Source: Nematostella vectensis (lineage: Eukaryota; Cnidaria; Anthozoa; Actiniaria; Edwardsiidae). Taken from it: 64,000 nt of DNA. Where the stretch lies: positions 5,965,001 to 6,029,000 of the forward strand of contig NC_064039.1 in NCBI RefSeq assembly GCF_932526225.1, in the 5' to 3' direction. Position 1 is the first letter of the stretch; the number at the start of each line of letters is the position of its first letter. Positions 12,201-24,900 of this stretch are shown here, piece after piece. The position numbers and the translations under genes were made by a program. A model generated the notes under the pieces. That model was not told where the DNA came from. It saw nothing but the letters and a program-made list of their open reading frames with translations, and ran no database searches.

Positions 12201-15200
12201 AACAGGAATTATGCAGACTACCTGTCTAGAGAACACTAGAGAACTTACATAACATAATGGCTACACAATATTGTATGTATTGTTCCCATCATCTATAGTT
12301 ATTATTGTCATTTTGCAGAATTTCATGTCACATAATGCACATCCTCTGCCAGCTCACTTAGGAAAGGTCCTAGGGCGTTTCTCTCACAGTAGATGCACAT
12401 CGTTACCTATCAGTGACTCAAGGTTCCTATTATCCACTCCTATCCTTGTGGTAGCACACTAGACTCAATTCCTTTAGTGACATGGTCCTCAGGCTTTCCT
12501 CTCACAGAAGATGCAACACATCATATACCTGTCATGGACTTATTATCATGTTGCAGGGTGCCATGTCACAAAGTACATCTATCATATGGTAGCACACTAG
12601 ACTCAATTCCTTTAGTGACATGGTCCTCAGGCCTTCCTCTCACAGAAGACGCAACACATCATTTACTCTGTCATCGACTTATCATCATGTTGCAGGGTGC
12701 CATGTCACATAGTACATCTATCCTCTGGTAGTGCTCTAGACTCTATTCGATCAGCAAGATCGTCAGGTATTCCTCTCACAGTAGAGACAACACATCATTA
12801 CCTGTCGTTGACTGCTGAAGAAGTTCCTGATGGTGCTACGCAGTACAAGTGCTGTCCACCAATCAGAGATAGGAGCAACCAGGTATGTCCACCTCATTGC
12901 CAATTCAAAGCAAATCCATAAGATAACTTGGCCAAGCTGAAACATGTACCAAAAAAAAATTAAAAGCTATAGATCAATTGGTTTGGTGTTGAAAAACTGT
13001 CACAAGAATTCAAACAGAATACACATTTCCTCCTCCCCCCCCCAAAAAAAAAAAATTCAAGAGAAAAAGCTTGATTATCTAATACACAAAAACGTGAACC
13101 TGAAGGTTCCAATGACCTCCTCCTATAATCATAAACCTTGTGATGTTTTACAGTCAATTCCAAAGATTTCCTAGCTCAGAAAGGGTGGATTCAAATTATT
13201 TATCTCGCTTATATGTGGCGGCCATGAAAGCAGTAAAACTACTTGCTGTTTTTGGTGAATACATTTGTTAAATCTGTTACTTGTCCAGGAAGTCTTGTGG
13301 AATGCTGTAAAATTCCGTGATATTGACTTGGTTGTGTCTGACCACTCTCCATGTACTCCCGACCTGAAACTCCTTGACCAAGGGGACTTTATTGGTGCTT
13401 GGGGTGGCATTTCTTCTCTCCAATATGGTGAGTATTTTTTCATGTAAAACAATCATATTTCACTAATAAAACCCTCCCACCATAAGTTTTAAATATTGGT
13501 ATCCCCCTTTGGGGTGGTACCCCACCCAACCCTGGATCTGCTCATCAATGATGGTAATTGCACTTCATCACTAATTGTGACTAGAAATATTATGAGTTCT
13601 AACATTATTAAACCTATTGTTTCTACTCACTAAGGCATAATTATAGTACGACATACACCTATTTAAATAAAGGTTGTCAGTGCAAATGGCAAATGACGAT
13701 TGGTAAATGGCAGTTTTACGACCGAAAGTGTCCATGCGTCGCGAAAAAAATAATATCATCCTTGGGGACCCAGGGTGTCGCGGAGATCGGGAGCGCGCGA
13801 AAAATGTGATCTTTCTTTCTCGTGCGCTACCTGTGTTCCCGATCTCCGCGACGCCCTGGGTCCCCGAGGATGGAAGAATATGGATAAATCAAAACAATTA
13901 TCCATTTAAGGTTACCAATGCTTGGCTCTGATATTGCTAGACTTTATTTAACACCGTTAATTTTACAAATAATTAGTACCCGTACGCCATTTACCATTTG
14001 CATTGACAACCTTTTGTGAAATAGGTGTATACTTTTGTGTCCTTAGGTCTATCGCTATTTTGGAGTGGTGCTCTCTACTTCATCCCTGCTCGCGGGGATG
14101 AATGATGAGTGCTAACATTATTAAACCTATTGTTTCTACTTGCTAAGGCATAATTATAATACGACATATACTTTTGTGTCCTTAGGTCTGTCGCTATTTT
14201 GGAGTTTTCATCCCTGATTGCGACTAGCAATATTATGAGTGCTATATTCAAACCTATTGTCTCCCTAAGGCATAACAGGGCCGTAGCAGGGGGTGGGGCA
14301 CTGGGGGCATGTGCCCTACAAGGAAATAACCAATAGGGGCGTGGCTGTGCCCCCCCCCCAATATTTTCTTAATGTTTCTGATTGTGCTCCCCCCCCCCCC
14401 CCCCAATATTTCACGGAATGCTACGGCATTATTGTATTACAACAGAGATATTTTTGTGTCCTTAGGTCTATCGCTATTTTGGAGTGGCGCACGTTGCCGT
14501 GGCCTGGGTTTACACGATGTGGTGAGAGTGTTGTGCGAGCAGCCGTCCAAACTGTGCAGCCTGCAGCATCGCAAGGGCATGATTTCCGTGGGCAAGGATG
14601 CAGATTTTGTCATCTGGGACCCAAATGAAGAATTTATGGTAATACAGTTTATACCACTGTGCGTTGACAAAATTTTATAGAGTTGGCCAATTAGCAAGGG
14701 TCATTAAGGAAACTGGGGGAACACAGCCTTTTTCGTCGCATCCCTGCTATTAGGGACTTTACGATGTGACAACGACATTACGTGACCGACATGACGCTTG
14801 GCGACCAAAATTCCACAATAGTTTCGATGAAATTACCTATAGACTTTTTATTCAGGAAGAACAGAAATTAACCGTAAGCTTCTTTCTAGGATAAGAAACA
14901 GAGAAAAGTGAATTTATACTCCAACCGACCACGTACTCGCCAGACCGTTAAACTAAAGAGTTTCACGTCGTTTTTTTGGTGGAGAACGGTTGAAAATCTA
15001 TCAGACAAAACTCATTTTCACGTGCAGCCTTTCAATTCTCAAATTAATCCATTGTTTTCTACCGTGGAGAACGATTGGAAATCTATCAGACAAAACTCAT
15101 TTTCACGTGCAGCCTTTCAATTCTCAAATTAATCCATTGTTTTCTACCGTCGCCGTTCTCGTAGCCGTACTCGTATCTTAAAGTCCCTATTGGCTGCCAA

Positions 15201-17697
15201 GGTGGCCGAGGTAGCGTTTTGCACTGTAATGGACCTGCAAATTAATTTTTGTTTGGTCAACCTTTGATCATTGAAAACTTATCATGTCGTTCTCTTCTTA
15301 CTTCTTCGCCCTAAAAACACGCAGCTTGTTATGCAGGCTATTTAAGCTCCAAGGCATTTTGCACTGAATAAGATGACACTAAAACCGAAGCAAAGCATTT
15401 TTTCCTAGAAAGAATAGTTTTTACTCTCAACCTTTGATAAGGATGATTTTCACAGCCAAATTCTCATTTACATCTTCTAACAGCGTCTAAAAGGCAAAAC
15501 GCTTGTTTTCTCGCACCAACGTATATCTGCACCAATCCGCGTACAGGAGTTTCGGCGTACAGGAGTTTCACTGTTAAAACATTAAAGAGACCAATCAGCC
15601 GTGGATTTTTAACGGGAAAATACGAGGATCCGAGAAGGATCACAACCACACAGACATCGTAGATGACGTGAATTTTATATAATATTTTTGTACTTTTATG
15701 ATCGTCACAAATCTTGCCTTTCTTCGTTATTTTTTTGCAGTAATGAGCAACAAAAGGCTCATTAGGTCCTCTTCCCACTTATGATAAATAGTCTAATTCG
15801 TCCATAGTCTGTATCTGGAAGCACGGGTGGCTTAGCGTGTTAGCGCGCTGGCCTCTCACCTCTGTGTACCGGGTTCGAGTCCTGGCTCTGACTCGGGGGC
15901 TTTTCTCTGAGTTCAAGTCGCGACTCGGACTAGGTGTCTCAAGTGAAAGTGATTTCTTTCTCTTGTGTTTTTCCAGTCTGTCCCATTTACGGGGCGCACC
16001 CTACCAACCTTATGCCCCGCCCTAAAACATTATCCACCCATATCCCAACCCAAAGTACACACAATGCCTTGCAGCAGGATAAAGTGGTTTTTAAGCAAAG
16101 GCCGCGAGACATCGAATTTCAATGTTGGTTGGGCGAAATATTCAATGACTCCAAAAAGCCCGGTAAAAAAAAAAACTTAGAACTTATAGAACTTTTAAAA
16201 CGACATACGATTTTGAGATGAGACATAGCTTTCCAACATTCACAACCTCAACCACGGAAAAAGCTCTCACCCGCATAAGGATTAGTAGTCATAAACTTGA
16301 AATTAAAACTGGGCGCTACCAGAGGCCCTATAGAAAGCCTGAGGACAGAATCTGTTCTCAGTGTAATTCAGGGGAGGTCTAAGACGATTTCCTCTTCCTA
16401 ACTAAATGTAAGCGACATGAGATGGAAAGAAAACGGAAAGAAAACGTGTGCTTGTTTTAAAAGTTAAAAAGGTCATGAAAGATAAAAGATATGTTGATGA
16501 AAGACTCCTTTTTCAGAACCTAGTAAATCCTGCTATAACGCCGCAGGGAAAGGTCGCTAAATTTATTTATGACTGTTTTTTTTATCTAGGGATGGGTAGT
16601 CTAAAAGTAGCAGGACTTTTGTTTTACTTGTTTTTTAGCTGTTTTGTTTTTGTTTGTTAGCGTGTATAAGCTGCTAATAAACCAGATCTGTCAATCATAC
16701 ACCAGAAACCGATTACAAAACACACAAGCAAGCGCAAGCGCACCTAAAAGAATTTGTCATATTCCTGCCAGATCATTTGCACTGTTTTTTTAGATATGTG
16801 TTTGTGAGATGCCTTAATATGTTTCAACATGGAAATGTCCGACGTGCTCGTTTAAACACTTGCAAGGTCGGTTGATTATATGATTCATTTTTTGCAGGTT
16901 AAATCAAGTGACATCCGTCATCGAAACAAGGTAAATTATACCGCGAGGATATTTAAAAAGAAACATTTTCGTGTTTGGACATAAATTTTCGGCTAACTGT
17001 TATCCTTTAGGGAGGTCTTTTCCGATGCTTCTATTTCTCAGGGTTAAAAAAAATTCTTCGACCACACCCAATTTGCTATCCCTTAGGGTTAAAATTGATT
17101 TTTACCGACGATCACCCCCCCCCCCCCCTCTGCTGGGGTTGGCCAATAACTTGGATGAAAATAGGAATATTAGAAAAAAATATTCAACGATTTTCTTTCA
17201 TTAAAATGTTTTAATTTATTAACCTGCTGAGTAATGTAAAATAACCCGGTTTGTTCTGATCGAAAATACACGGTCATCCCGCTATCAAGAAGAGAAACAG
17301 ATTCACTACTATAACTAAAAACTAAGAGAAATAGAAAGCAGCAAAACAAAGAGGAATAGAAAGCAGCTCACATTGATACGAATTCCTCGTTATTACGTTC
17401 AAAAGCGAATCGCCTTCTTAACTGTAATACAAAGAACTGCCGCAAAGTAACGCAGCGAAGTGGCGAGCGCAAATCATAGCGCTCTTCCAATAGAAGGCAG
17501 AGTACGACGCTAATAAAGGAACAAAAACACTGAATTTTTTATCTAATATTTTTTTTCAGGTTACGCCATACGCCGGTAAAAAATTGTTTGGACGAGTCCA
17601 CCAGACAATATTACGTGGACAAGTGGTATTCAGCGGGAACACAGTGCACGAGGAGCCGCTTGGGGATTTCCTACTAGATGGAACACAACCTCGCTAA
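6241..17697 (+). CDS. alln: Allantoinase, complete 11-exon gene
   Basis: Allantoinase (EC 3.5.2.5) opens the hydantoin ring of allantoin to give allantoate in uric acid breakdown. Exons: 6241-6384, 6878-7029, 7657-7771, 10675-10821, 10935-10977, 11714-11807, 12696-12882, 13289-13427, 14466-14638, 16898-16930, 17560-17697. They total 1365 nt, 454 aa, with every intron GT-AG and phases consistent, which matches the usual family length. All metal ligands of the cyclic amidohydrolase fold are visible: HVH at about 65-67 ([11 protein letters not shown]), the carboxylated lysine in GFKCFL (about 152), FHAE (188), HIVHLSS (236-239) and SDHSP (Asp312). The gene is convergent with PHF21A. Mammals lack this gene; amphibians, fish and many invertebrates keep it. 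Decayed copies of exon 7 and of the exon 9 acceptor lie in the preceding introns. Confidence 0.95.
8757..10435. mobile_element. Candidate non-autonomous DNA element with CCCGTGCGAG termini
   Basis: Inside allantoinase intron 3, CCCGTGCGAGGTGGA (from 8757) and TCCATCTCGCACGGG (ending about 10435) form an inverted pair with one mismatch. Just inside both ends are clusters of CCTAGG-type palindromes (8770-9000 and 10365-10430). The interior is AT-rich with no recognised transposase; a 116-codon ORF at 9913-10263 matches nothing I know. No clear target duplication was found, so the boundaries are tentative. Confidence 0.55.
12317..12695 (+). repeat. Decayed tandem copies of allantoinase exon 7 with its 3' splice site
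   Basis: Upstream of the intact exon 7 (12696-12882) there are two clear copies and one very degenerate copy of the segment that runs from the acceptor (ATGTTGCAG) through the exon codons for [15 protein letters not shown] to TTHH. One copy starts at about 12556, another part-copy covers 12447-12545, and a poor one covers about 12317-12400. The reading frame has drifted ([15 protein letters not shown]) and the exon 3' half is missing, so these are pseudo-exons. Each still carries an AG acceptor. Confidence 0.85.
13656..14027. mobile_element. 372-bp MITE with TA target duplication, inserted in a duplicated intron segment
   Basis: Long terminal inverted repeats start CACCTATTT and continue through AGGTTGTCA and TGCAAATGG, with matching reverse complements ending at 14027. 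It is flanked by TA at 13654-13655 and 14028-14029. The sister repeat copy at about 14155-14185 reads ACGACATATACTTTTG without the insert, so it acts as an empty site and fixes the boundaries. The TA duplication suggests a Tc1/mariner-type source. There is no coding capacity. Confidence 0.8.
13757..13872. mobile_element. 116-bp palindromic element nested inside the MITE
   Basis: Arms of about 36 bp (CATCCTTGGGGACCCAGGG on the left, its complement with few mismatches on the right, ending 13872) surround a central spacer. The GC-rich sequence contrasts with the host intron. No target duplication is clear. Confidence 0.75.
14040..14215 (+). repeat. Duplicated copies of the allantoinase exon 9 3' splice site
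   Basis: GTGTCCTTAGG followed by TCTATCGCTATTTTGGAGT appears at 14038-14065 and again, with one change, at 14177-14205. The functional acceptor and exon start are at 14455-14490. Each copy keeps the CCTTAG acceptor and about 20-25 nt of exon. A shared upstream segment (AACCTATTGTTTCTACT) also recurs near 13613, 14126 and 14250. Confidence 0.85.
14279..14428. mobile_element. Small inverted-repeat element carrying two poly-C tracts
   Basis: Ends GCCGTAGCA and TGCTACGGC are complementary. Inside are two copies of a poly-C tract followed by AATATTT (about 14350 and 14389). It splits one copy of the duplicated acceptor segment between AAGGCATA and the following CATTATTGTATTAC, next to the functional 3' splice site of allantoinase exon 9. 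Confidence 0.6.
14980..15149. repeat. Two-copy 85-bp tandem duplication
   Basis: The segment beginning TGGAGAACGGTTG at 14980 is repeated from 15065 with very few differences and ends CTACCG at 15149. It lies in allantoinase intron 9 and looks recent. Confidence 0.85.
15821..16070 (+). repeat. tRNA-derived SINE-like element, copy 1
   Basis: The head resembles a tRNA gene: an A-box-like TGGCTTAGCGTG and a good B box GGTTCGAGTCC about 45 bases later. A non-tRNA body with pyrimidine-rich and ACCC-rich segments follows. A related copy lies at 31371-31660. It probably inserted into allantoinase intron 9 by retrotransposition; the 3' boundary is approximate. Confidence 0.65.
16203..16660 (+). pseudogene. 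Decayed 3' end of a non-LTR retrotransposon reverse-transcriptase ORF
   Basis: The forward translation gives [17 protein letters not shown], then a Cys-rich knuckle ICSQC and, after an in-frame stop, a KCKRHEMER segment. This is the pattern seen at the C-terminus of LINE-type reverse transcriptases in invertebrates. A further segment ending [11 protein letters not shown] matches the terminal helix seen after it. Stop codons and a frame change show it is dead. It lies in allantoinase intron 9, just after the SINE-like copy. Confidence 0.6.
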
Positions 17698-18906
17698 TTT
17701 CTAGTAGAAAGCCTCAGTTATACTATATATCTTTTCCCGTATGTCATCATAGGAATTATGGGGTCAGTACGCAGCTCTTACAAGCTGCAATTTGATTAGG
17801 CAAATGAACAATATCCGCACCTTGACACAAAGAACGAGAAGAATAGAGACAAAAGAACTCCTTTGTAGAACAAAGATAATAGGAGACAAAGCAGCTGCGT
17901 ACTTACTCGAATTATGTCAGTTGTCGCAGAGGTCTGGTGACGTCCAATCATGAACCGTATTGAACGTCAATGCCAATTAGACTAATTCTTGAAAGCGGAA
18001 AGAAGACCAAACTACACGCTAGGATTCAAAGGGGGGGGGGGGGGGTAGCTAAAAAAAGGAAGACGTGAATAAGTATTTGTGCATTTTTAATCAAATAAAC
18101 CAGTTTTATAACAGCAGCTGATGGTGACTTGATATCACAACTCTGCCTGTACCGAAACAACAACAAGCATACAGTATTCATTCGCGGAGAAGTAATAGTA
18201 GGACTTCATAGGGGGTGATTGCGTTGCCTCAGAAGTTTTCCTCTAACACCCACCCTAAATTAAAGGGGCAACGTTGCACGCTTCCCGTGTGGTTTGCTAT
18301 GCCAAATCTCACGTCAATCTTCCTCCCACATAGTTCTCTTTGTCTTCTGCTTGGAGGAATCAGAGTCTAAAAGTTTAGATGGCCAGAGGAAACTTGATAT
18401 GGCAACTGTTAATGTTCCAAAAAGCAATTCTCATAAAAAAAAACTTCTGCTATATTTTGAGATCAAGCTAAAAAAGAATTAAGTAATCCTACCAGCCTTA
18501 ACTGTTTCCTGTAGTTAATTTGATGGCATAGTATTTACATAACATGCAATGGTATCTCATGCACTTATGTATATGTATCTGGGAGTTATGATCCATCTTC
18601 CCTCGTTTTTACAGACTGCATATACCAGGAGCTATTAACCCTTAACAGCTGAATAGCAACAATGTTGCGATTTTTAAATGTTTGGATTAGAAAAGAGGGG
18701 CGAATAGCTATGCAGTTCTTTATACAACCTACCCCTAGGTAGGCATTTGGTCCTAAAATCGCCTAGAATTCATATTTACATTTTTCATATCATTTATAGC
18801 AGTACATTCCACATAGAAAACAGTAACCAGAACAATTAGCTGACAGTGCATCAGCAAATAAATATACACAGCAATAATTATTATATCATGTATCCATGGT
18901 ATTCTG
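17698..18906. other. Convergent intergenic region, allantoinase / PHF21A
   Basis: It holds the two 3' ends. A G17-class run is at about 18030-18046 and an AATAAA-type signal (AAATAAACC) near 18095 could serve allantoinase. No gene is recognised. Confidence 0.5.
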
Positions 18907-21900
18907 TCATAAGCTTTGCACTAGTTCAATAAACCGTGTTAATCTATCCACAGAATTCTTGGCTGTTTTATTTGAGGCTGTGAGGGCACTTTTTGCTTGC
19001 ATTTGTTCCTACAGAAAATGGAAGATATAATGGAGTTAAGCTGGAGGTCCTGTCTATGGCTCTGTTTGAGTTTTTTTAGGGCCACAAGTTAGAAAACTTT
19101 AAATGGTTATATATGTATACCTTGTTAAATAAAGTTCATTGTATTGTAATGCATTAACCCAGATCAGGGGTAAGTAGTTCAGTAAGAGGGTTTACTAACA
19201 AATGGGCAGGAAATCCCCAATAGTAACAATAACTTCTATGTAAGTAAACGATCCCATAGTATCTTATACATCAGGCTACTGAAGGTTTACAAACTTAAAT
19301 GATATATGGTACATTAGGCTACAGAAGGTTTACACATGTACACTGATACATTATACTACAGAAGGTTTACATGTGTACACTGATACATGGTACATTAGGC
19401 TACAGAAGGTTTACATGTGTAAACTGATACATGGTACATTAGGCTACAGAAGGTTTACACATGTACACTGATACATTATACTACAGAAGGTTTACATGTG
19501 TAAACTGTTACATGGTACATTAGGCTACAGAAGGTTTACACATGTAAAGTGATACACTGTACATTAGGCTACAGAAGGTTGACACATGTACAGTGATGCA
19601 TGGTACATTAGGCTACAGAAGGTTGACACATGTACAGTGATGCATGGTACATTAGGCTACAGAAGGTTGACACATGTACAGTGATGCATGGTACATTAGG
19701 CTACGGGAGGTAACATACCATGATGGAGTTACTCAGGCTTTTTGCCTTGGCTTCCAGCTCAATACGCTCTGCTTTAAGTTCCTCACTCCGCTTAAGTAAT
19801 GTGTTTCTCTCCTCTTCTTTGGCTGCAAGAAAGATAATCATTTGAAGTGCATAATACTTAAAATTGAACAGGTCAACAGTTGGATGAGTAGACAAAATAA
19901 TGGATGGACAGCCATGTAAGTGGCTAAGAACTCTTGGATCCATTAGATTACACCATATCTGAGATCTCTGACTCCTAGTCGTACCTGTTTTATGAGCCAT
20001 GTAAGACTGCACCACAGCAAGCATACCAGGCCATGGGACGGTATCACTTTTAGATGCAGTTTCCTGGAATGAAAGATGAACATGTGATTGTATATAATAG
20101 TTTACTGGGTTTGGCTTTCAGATTGAGGAGAGTCTTTGCCCCTACCATACCTCAACTTATCAATTACTAGCCTTGCCACATCAAACCAAGTCTACACTGA
20201 CAAAGTTAACAAAAATGACTACCTACCGTGAATGGTGTCTATGATTTACATGGCTGGTTCAATTCATGAAAAACCATATCAAAGGTCTCCAAGCCTAAAA
20301 AGCAGTTCTAATGAATCCAAGAAACCACCCCACGCTCTTCCTCTGCCTAGATCTTACCTTCCCCACCCTTTCTTGATAGCCTTACACCCTACCTTGCACT
20401 TGGGACATATCCACATGCCCCTTGGAAGCGTTCCCACCCTTTCTTGATAGCCTTACACCCTACCTTGCACTTGGGACATATCCACATTCCCCTTAGAAGC
20501 GTTCCCACCCTTTCTTGATAGCCTTACACCCTACCTTGCACTTGGGACATATCCACATGCCCCTTAGAAGCGTTCCCACCCTTTCTTGATAGCCTTACAC
20601 CCTACCTTGCACTTGGGACATATCCACATGCCCCTTGGAAGCGTTCCCACCCTTTCTTGATAGCCTTACACCCTACCTTGCACTTGGGACATATCCACAT
20701 GCCTGTCGGTATGGTGGTGAGGGGTGGGTCCAGGCAGGACAGGTGGTACACCAATGTACATGTGTCACACATCAACAGCTCTCCACTTGCTTTGCACTCA
20801 GAGCACGCATCTTCATGATCATCGTCCTAGATAAGAGAAAAGACTGATTTCAGATGATCTATGGAGTGCAAGATTTTGAGTACACCCAAACATCAACATG
20901 ACTTTCTATTTTCTGCAGACATGTCAACCTGTGCACCTTGGTCATCATAATCACACTGGCTGAAAAGTCCTCAAACATAGAAAGATCCATAAAGGGACAC
21001 CATCATGTCATGGTGTTACTTCATCCTCACCAACAAGCTATATGGGACAATATAGATAATAATAAAGCAAATGCAAGGTGAGAAAGTATCTCCTGCCTTT
21101 TATCCCAACCCACTGTGGAAGCAAAGAAAAATTAGCACTTCAGCTAGCAAAAAGTAATTGGGTCATTTCATCCTCTACACAACAGTCTATGATTGCTGTT
21201 GCTTTAATTTGCTTGTTGATTAGAAGATCATTTTGGGACCCACATAGTAAATTATCCTTCCCAGGATCTGATGTCCATGATCACTACGATACCCTGGTTC
21301 CAGAGCCTCTAGCACCTCTCTATTAAGTGGCCAGTGAGGTTGGCCACTAAATAGAGAGACGTTTGAGGTTGGCCACTAAATAGAGAGACGTTTGAGGTTG
21401 GCCACTAAATAGAGAGACGTTTGAGGTTGGCCACTAAATAGAGAGACGTTTGAGGTTGGCCACTAAATAGAGAGACGTTTGAGGTTGGCCACTAAATAGA
21501 GAGACGTTTGAGGTTGGCCACTAAATAGAGAGACGTTCGAGGCTCTGGAACCGGGGTATCACTACAATGGCTGGGAGAGCATGTTGAACAAGCTTTTTAT
21601 GGTAAAAAAATTGAAGCTGTTACCTCGTCTGCAGGGGATTCAGGTGTGACGAAGCGCCTGTAGCGTAACCTGTTTGCCCTTCCATTATCAGCATATCCAT
21701 TTACAAGAGGTGATATTGTCTTGGGTGACGCAGGACCACTCTGCTGGAACTTTGGTGGGCGCCCTGAAAAAAATTTAAGAGATATGAAGTATGAAAATGT
21801 CAATTCTTAAGTATACATTGTACAGTTGTAATTTTCATAAAGGGTTATCAAGTATATGGAATGTGTAAATTTCTTAGTTTTATTCTATTCAATTTCAATA

Positions 21901-24900
21901 CCTCTTCCTCTCTTCATTGTTGGCAATATCAACATTCGGTTAGCCCTCTTGCTCTGCAAAAGAAACATAATAGGTACCTCATAGCATATAGGTTGGCTGA
22001 AAATGACATCACAATGATGTTAAATGCTCTTTCCTCTATTTTAAAGGAATGACTTAAAGAATAGATATACAGAAAAATGCAACTTGTATTAACTGCAGTG
22101 TGAAAGAATTAAAACATCTGCAATACTTGTAGAAACTATATATTTTTAGTAAAACAAACAAACAGAAATAAAAATATATAAACAACATAAATAAACAAAC
22201 ACATTTCCATCCCTGACAAATAGATAGATGAGTATATATAACTCACATCTGGTTCGATGTCCAGTGCATTTTGAGGTGACATACAATTACTTCGTCTTTT
22301 TCTCTCTTGGCGCTTTGCTTGAATATCTAGTGCCAATTCCCATCACACATGAATTTTATAATTTTCAGAGGATATATATAATCTACTACATATCAAAATG
22401 ATGTCCACCTACAGTAAATAACAAAACTCACCTATAAGGGTTTGAGGTGTGATCAAGCCTAATGCTGCCATGAATTCTAATTTCTGAATAAAAGGGAAAT
22501 TAAAATATACTTTTTAAGTAAAGCTGCTTTTTAACTAACAAAAAAAGAAGATATTTTTCAACCCTTTTACCTCTGGCTCAAGAGGTTTAGGAGTTTTATT
22601 CATGATCTTGTCTGCACTTGGTGGGCGTGGTAATATGGTAGGAAAATTAGTTGTAAGGGGCTGTCCAGAGGCTTTGCTTGAAGGCACTAGGGTTGCAGCA
22701 TGGGATGGTGATGTGTTGGTTGCTGGGACCATGTTCATGTTAGGGGATTGCAGTGAGCTCTTTTGATATGGGCTGGTAGGGCAGCGCACTATGAATGATG
22801 TGCCACTCTGATGAAGGAACAAACAATCATTTTATATTGAACAAAAAGTTAAAAATAATTTTGAGGTAGAAAATGGCTGTCTTGTGTACCCATGAATTCA
22901 GTATGATACTGATAACATTTTGCATTGAGTGAAATGGTAGAATGTTTTTTTTTAAATATATTGCTCATTAATTGGAGGCTTCTAACATGCAGGAGTGAAG
23001 GTGGTACGAGAAGGCTGCTAAATAGTTGAGGTCAGATTATCTCTGCTGGGTGTAACAGGATTTTAAAAGAGTCATAAAAGAGAATTGTTGATTTGATATG
23101 TTGCTTAGGGCAATTTAGGCTATGACCAATCTTTGACCGCACACACCTGACTTGACATGATAAGGACAGGGGATGGCTTGGGTTTAATACTCAGCAGGTT
23201 ATTAGAAGATCTAGACACTGGTTTCAGTATGTCATCTGTGGGCTCCTGCTTGACTTTTATGTTGGATATTTTCAGAGGTGATGTGTGGTCACCATTTGGA
23301 ATTCCTTCACTTTTTGGTAAAATCTTGATTCCACTTGACTGCAAATAAAAAAAAGTAAATGATACATTATTTGATGGAATTGTCCAGGTATGAAATTTTC
23401 ACACCCAAAGTGGCTGAGGTTAGCCTTCCCCATCCTTTAAGATGTGAATCAGATATATATTAAGAAAATTGTGCAATTGAGGCAAACATGTTTGGGTGTA
23501 CCAGGGAAGGAGAGGAATGGAGGTAGTTGCTGTACCCCTAGCTAGGCTTATGTTTAAGTAAGGGTTGAAAAGAAAATATCTGACTTCAGCCAACCGAAAT
23601 CAAAGAAGACTACCCCACCTCCCCTTTCCCAACCAATTTTTTTTATGAATACACAAAAATGGACATCTCATTCAAAGAATGCTGTTGAGCAAAAGTTGAA
23701 GGGTATGACTTACCTTCTTTAATAATTCTTGTCTCAATTGTTGAACCACTCGGTTCTGCCAAGAGGATGGAAAGCATATCAACAAACCACTTTGAAACTA
23801 TTTTTGAAACACACCTCTGGGGAGAGTAAACCATGTTTGTAAAATCTGTGATCAAAATACAGCTTATCTTGAAAAGTCCCTCCAAATAAAAAGACATGAA
23901 TGTTAGAAATGTCATGTGACACCATGACATTGAAGAAATTTGTGCATTTCAATTTATCCAACTTTGTAAGCAGTAATTTTAAATGCTCAGATGGCAAATA
24001 TATATATCAGGTGATATCTCTAACATTTAAAAAGTATTTTGAGGTGGAAAACCTTTTCAAGAATAGCTGTATATATGTATCATAGAAGTGGGGTTGTATT
24101 GAAGTTAATCCCTTTTAGGGGTGGTAAATCTGAGAAATTCCCAAACAGCAAGAATGCATTTTTGAAAATCCGAAAAAAGGATCTTGCCTTTCTAAAGATC
24201 TGAGAACGAGAAGTTGAATCTCTAAAATCTGAGAATTTAAGATACCTCAAAATTTAACAAGAAATTTAATATTTCTAGTGTATATTCACTGCTCCTTCTT
24301 TTCCATGGCTCCATGCAAGCTACACAAAATGTTGAGATCAGGTAGCTTTGTGTTTAGCTCCAATTGAAGAATATTTGCATCTACAAACACTACATTTAGT
24401 AGAACATCAAAATACAAATATTAAATAAAATTATAGCATTGGATGGAAACAGAGGATCTGCAATAGATGCATATGTTGGCACTATCACTATCTTTAAGGT
24501 TTTTATTTTCAAAAGCTTGCACTGAACTGAGTTAGTGCTTTTGGGGGGAAATCAGTGAACAATATAGGTATAAAAACACCTGTACATGGGTTTGCTTTTA
24601 ATGTTATTTAAAAGTAAAAGCATAAAAAAAATCATTGATATTTTGAAATCATAGTTAAGCCTTAATGCAAAAACTCCATAATGACCCCTCAATCTAATCT
24701 TTAAATTGGTAAACAAAACAAAGTGAAAAGAGTATACTACATGACTTGAATAAACATTTCAATATTCCATGCATAAAATATGCAAGCTTGTGAAGCAATC
24801 CAGAGTAAAAGGATGGATAACTACGGCAGGTAAATAAAATAAATTTAAAAAGTAGTGTTATAATAAATTTTTTCTTAACATGTGAAAGAAAAAAAATGCC

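Noticed and set aside
12477-12731. 84-codon ORF in allantoinase intron 6
   Set aside because: It is the read-through of decayed exon 7 copies, not a separate gene.
15826-15900. Functional tRNA gene
   Set aside because: A and B boxes are present but a proper cloverleaf with acceptor stem is not, and a SINE body follows.
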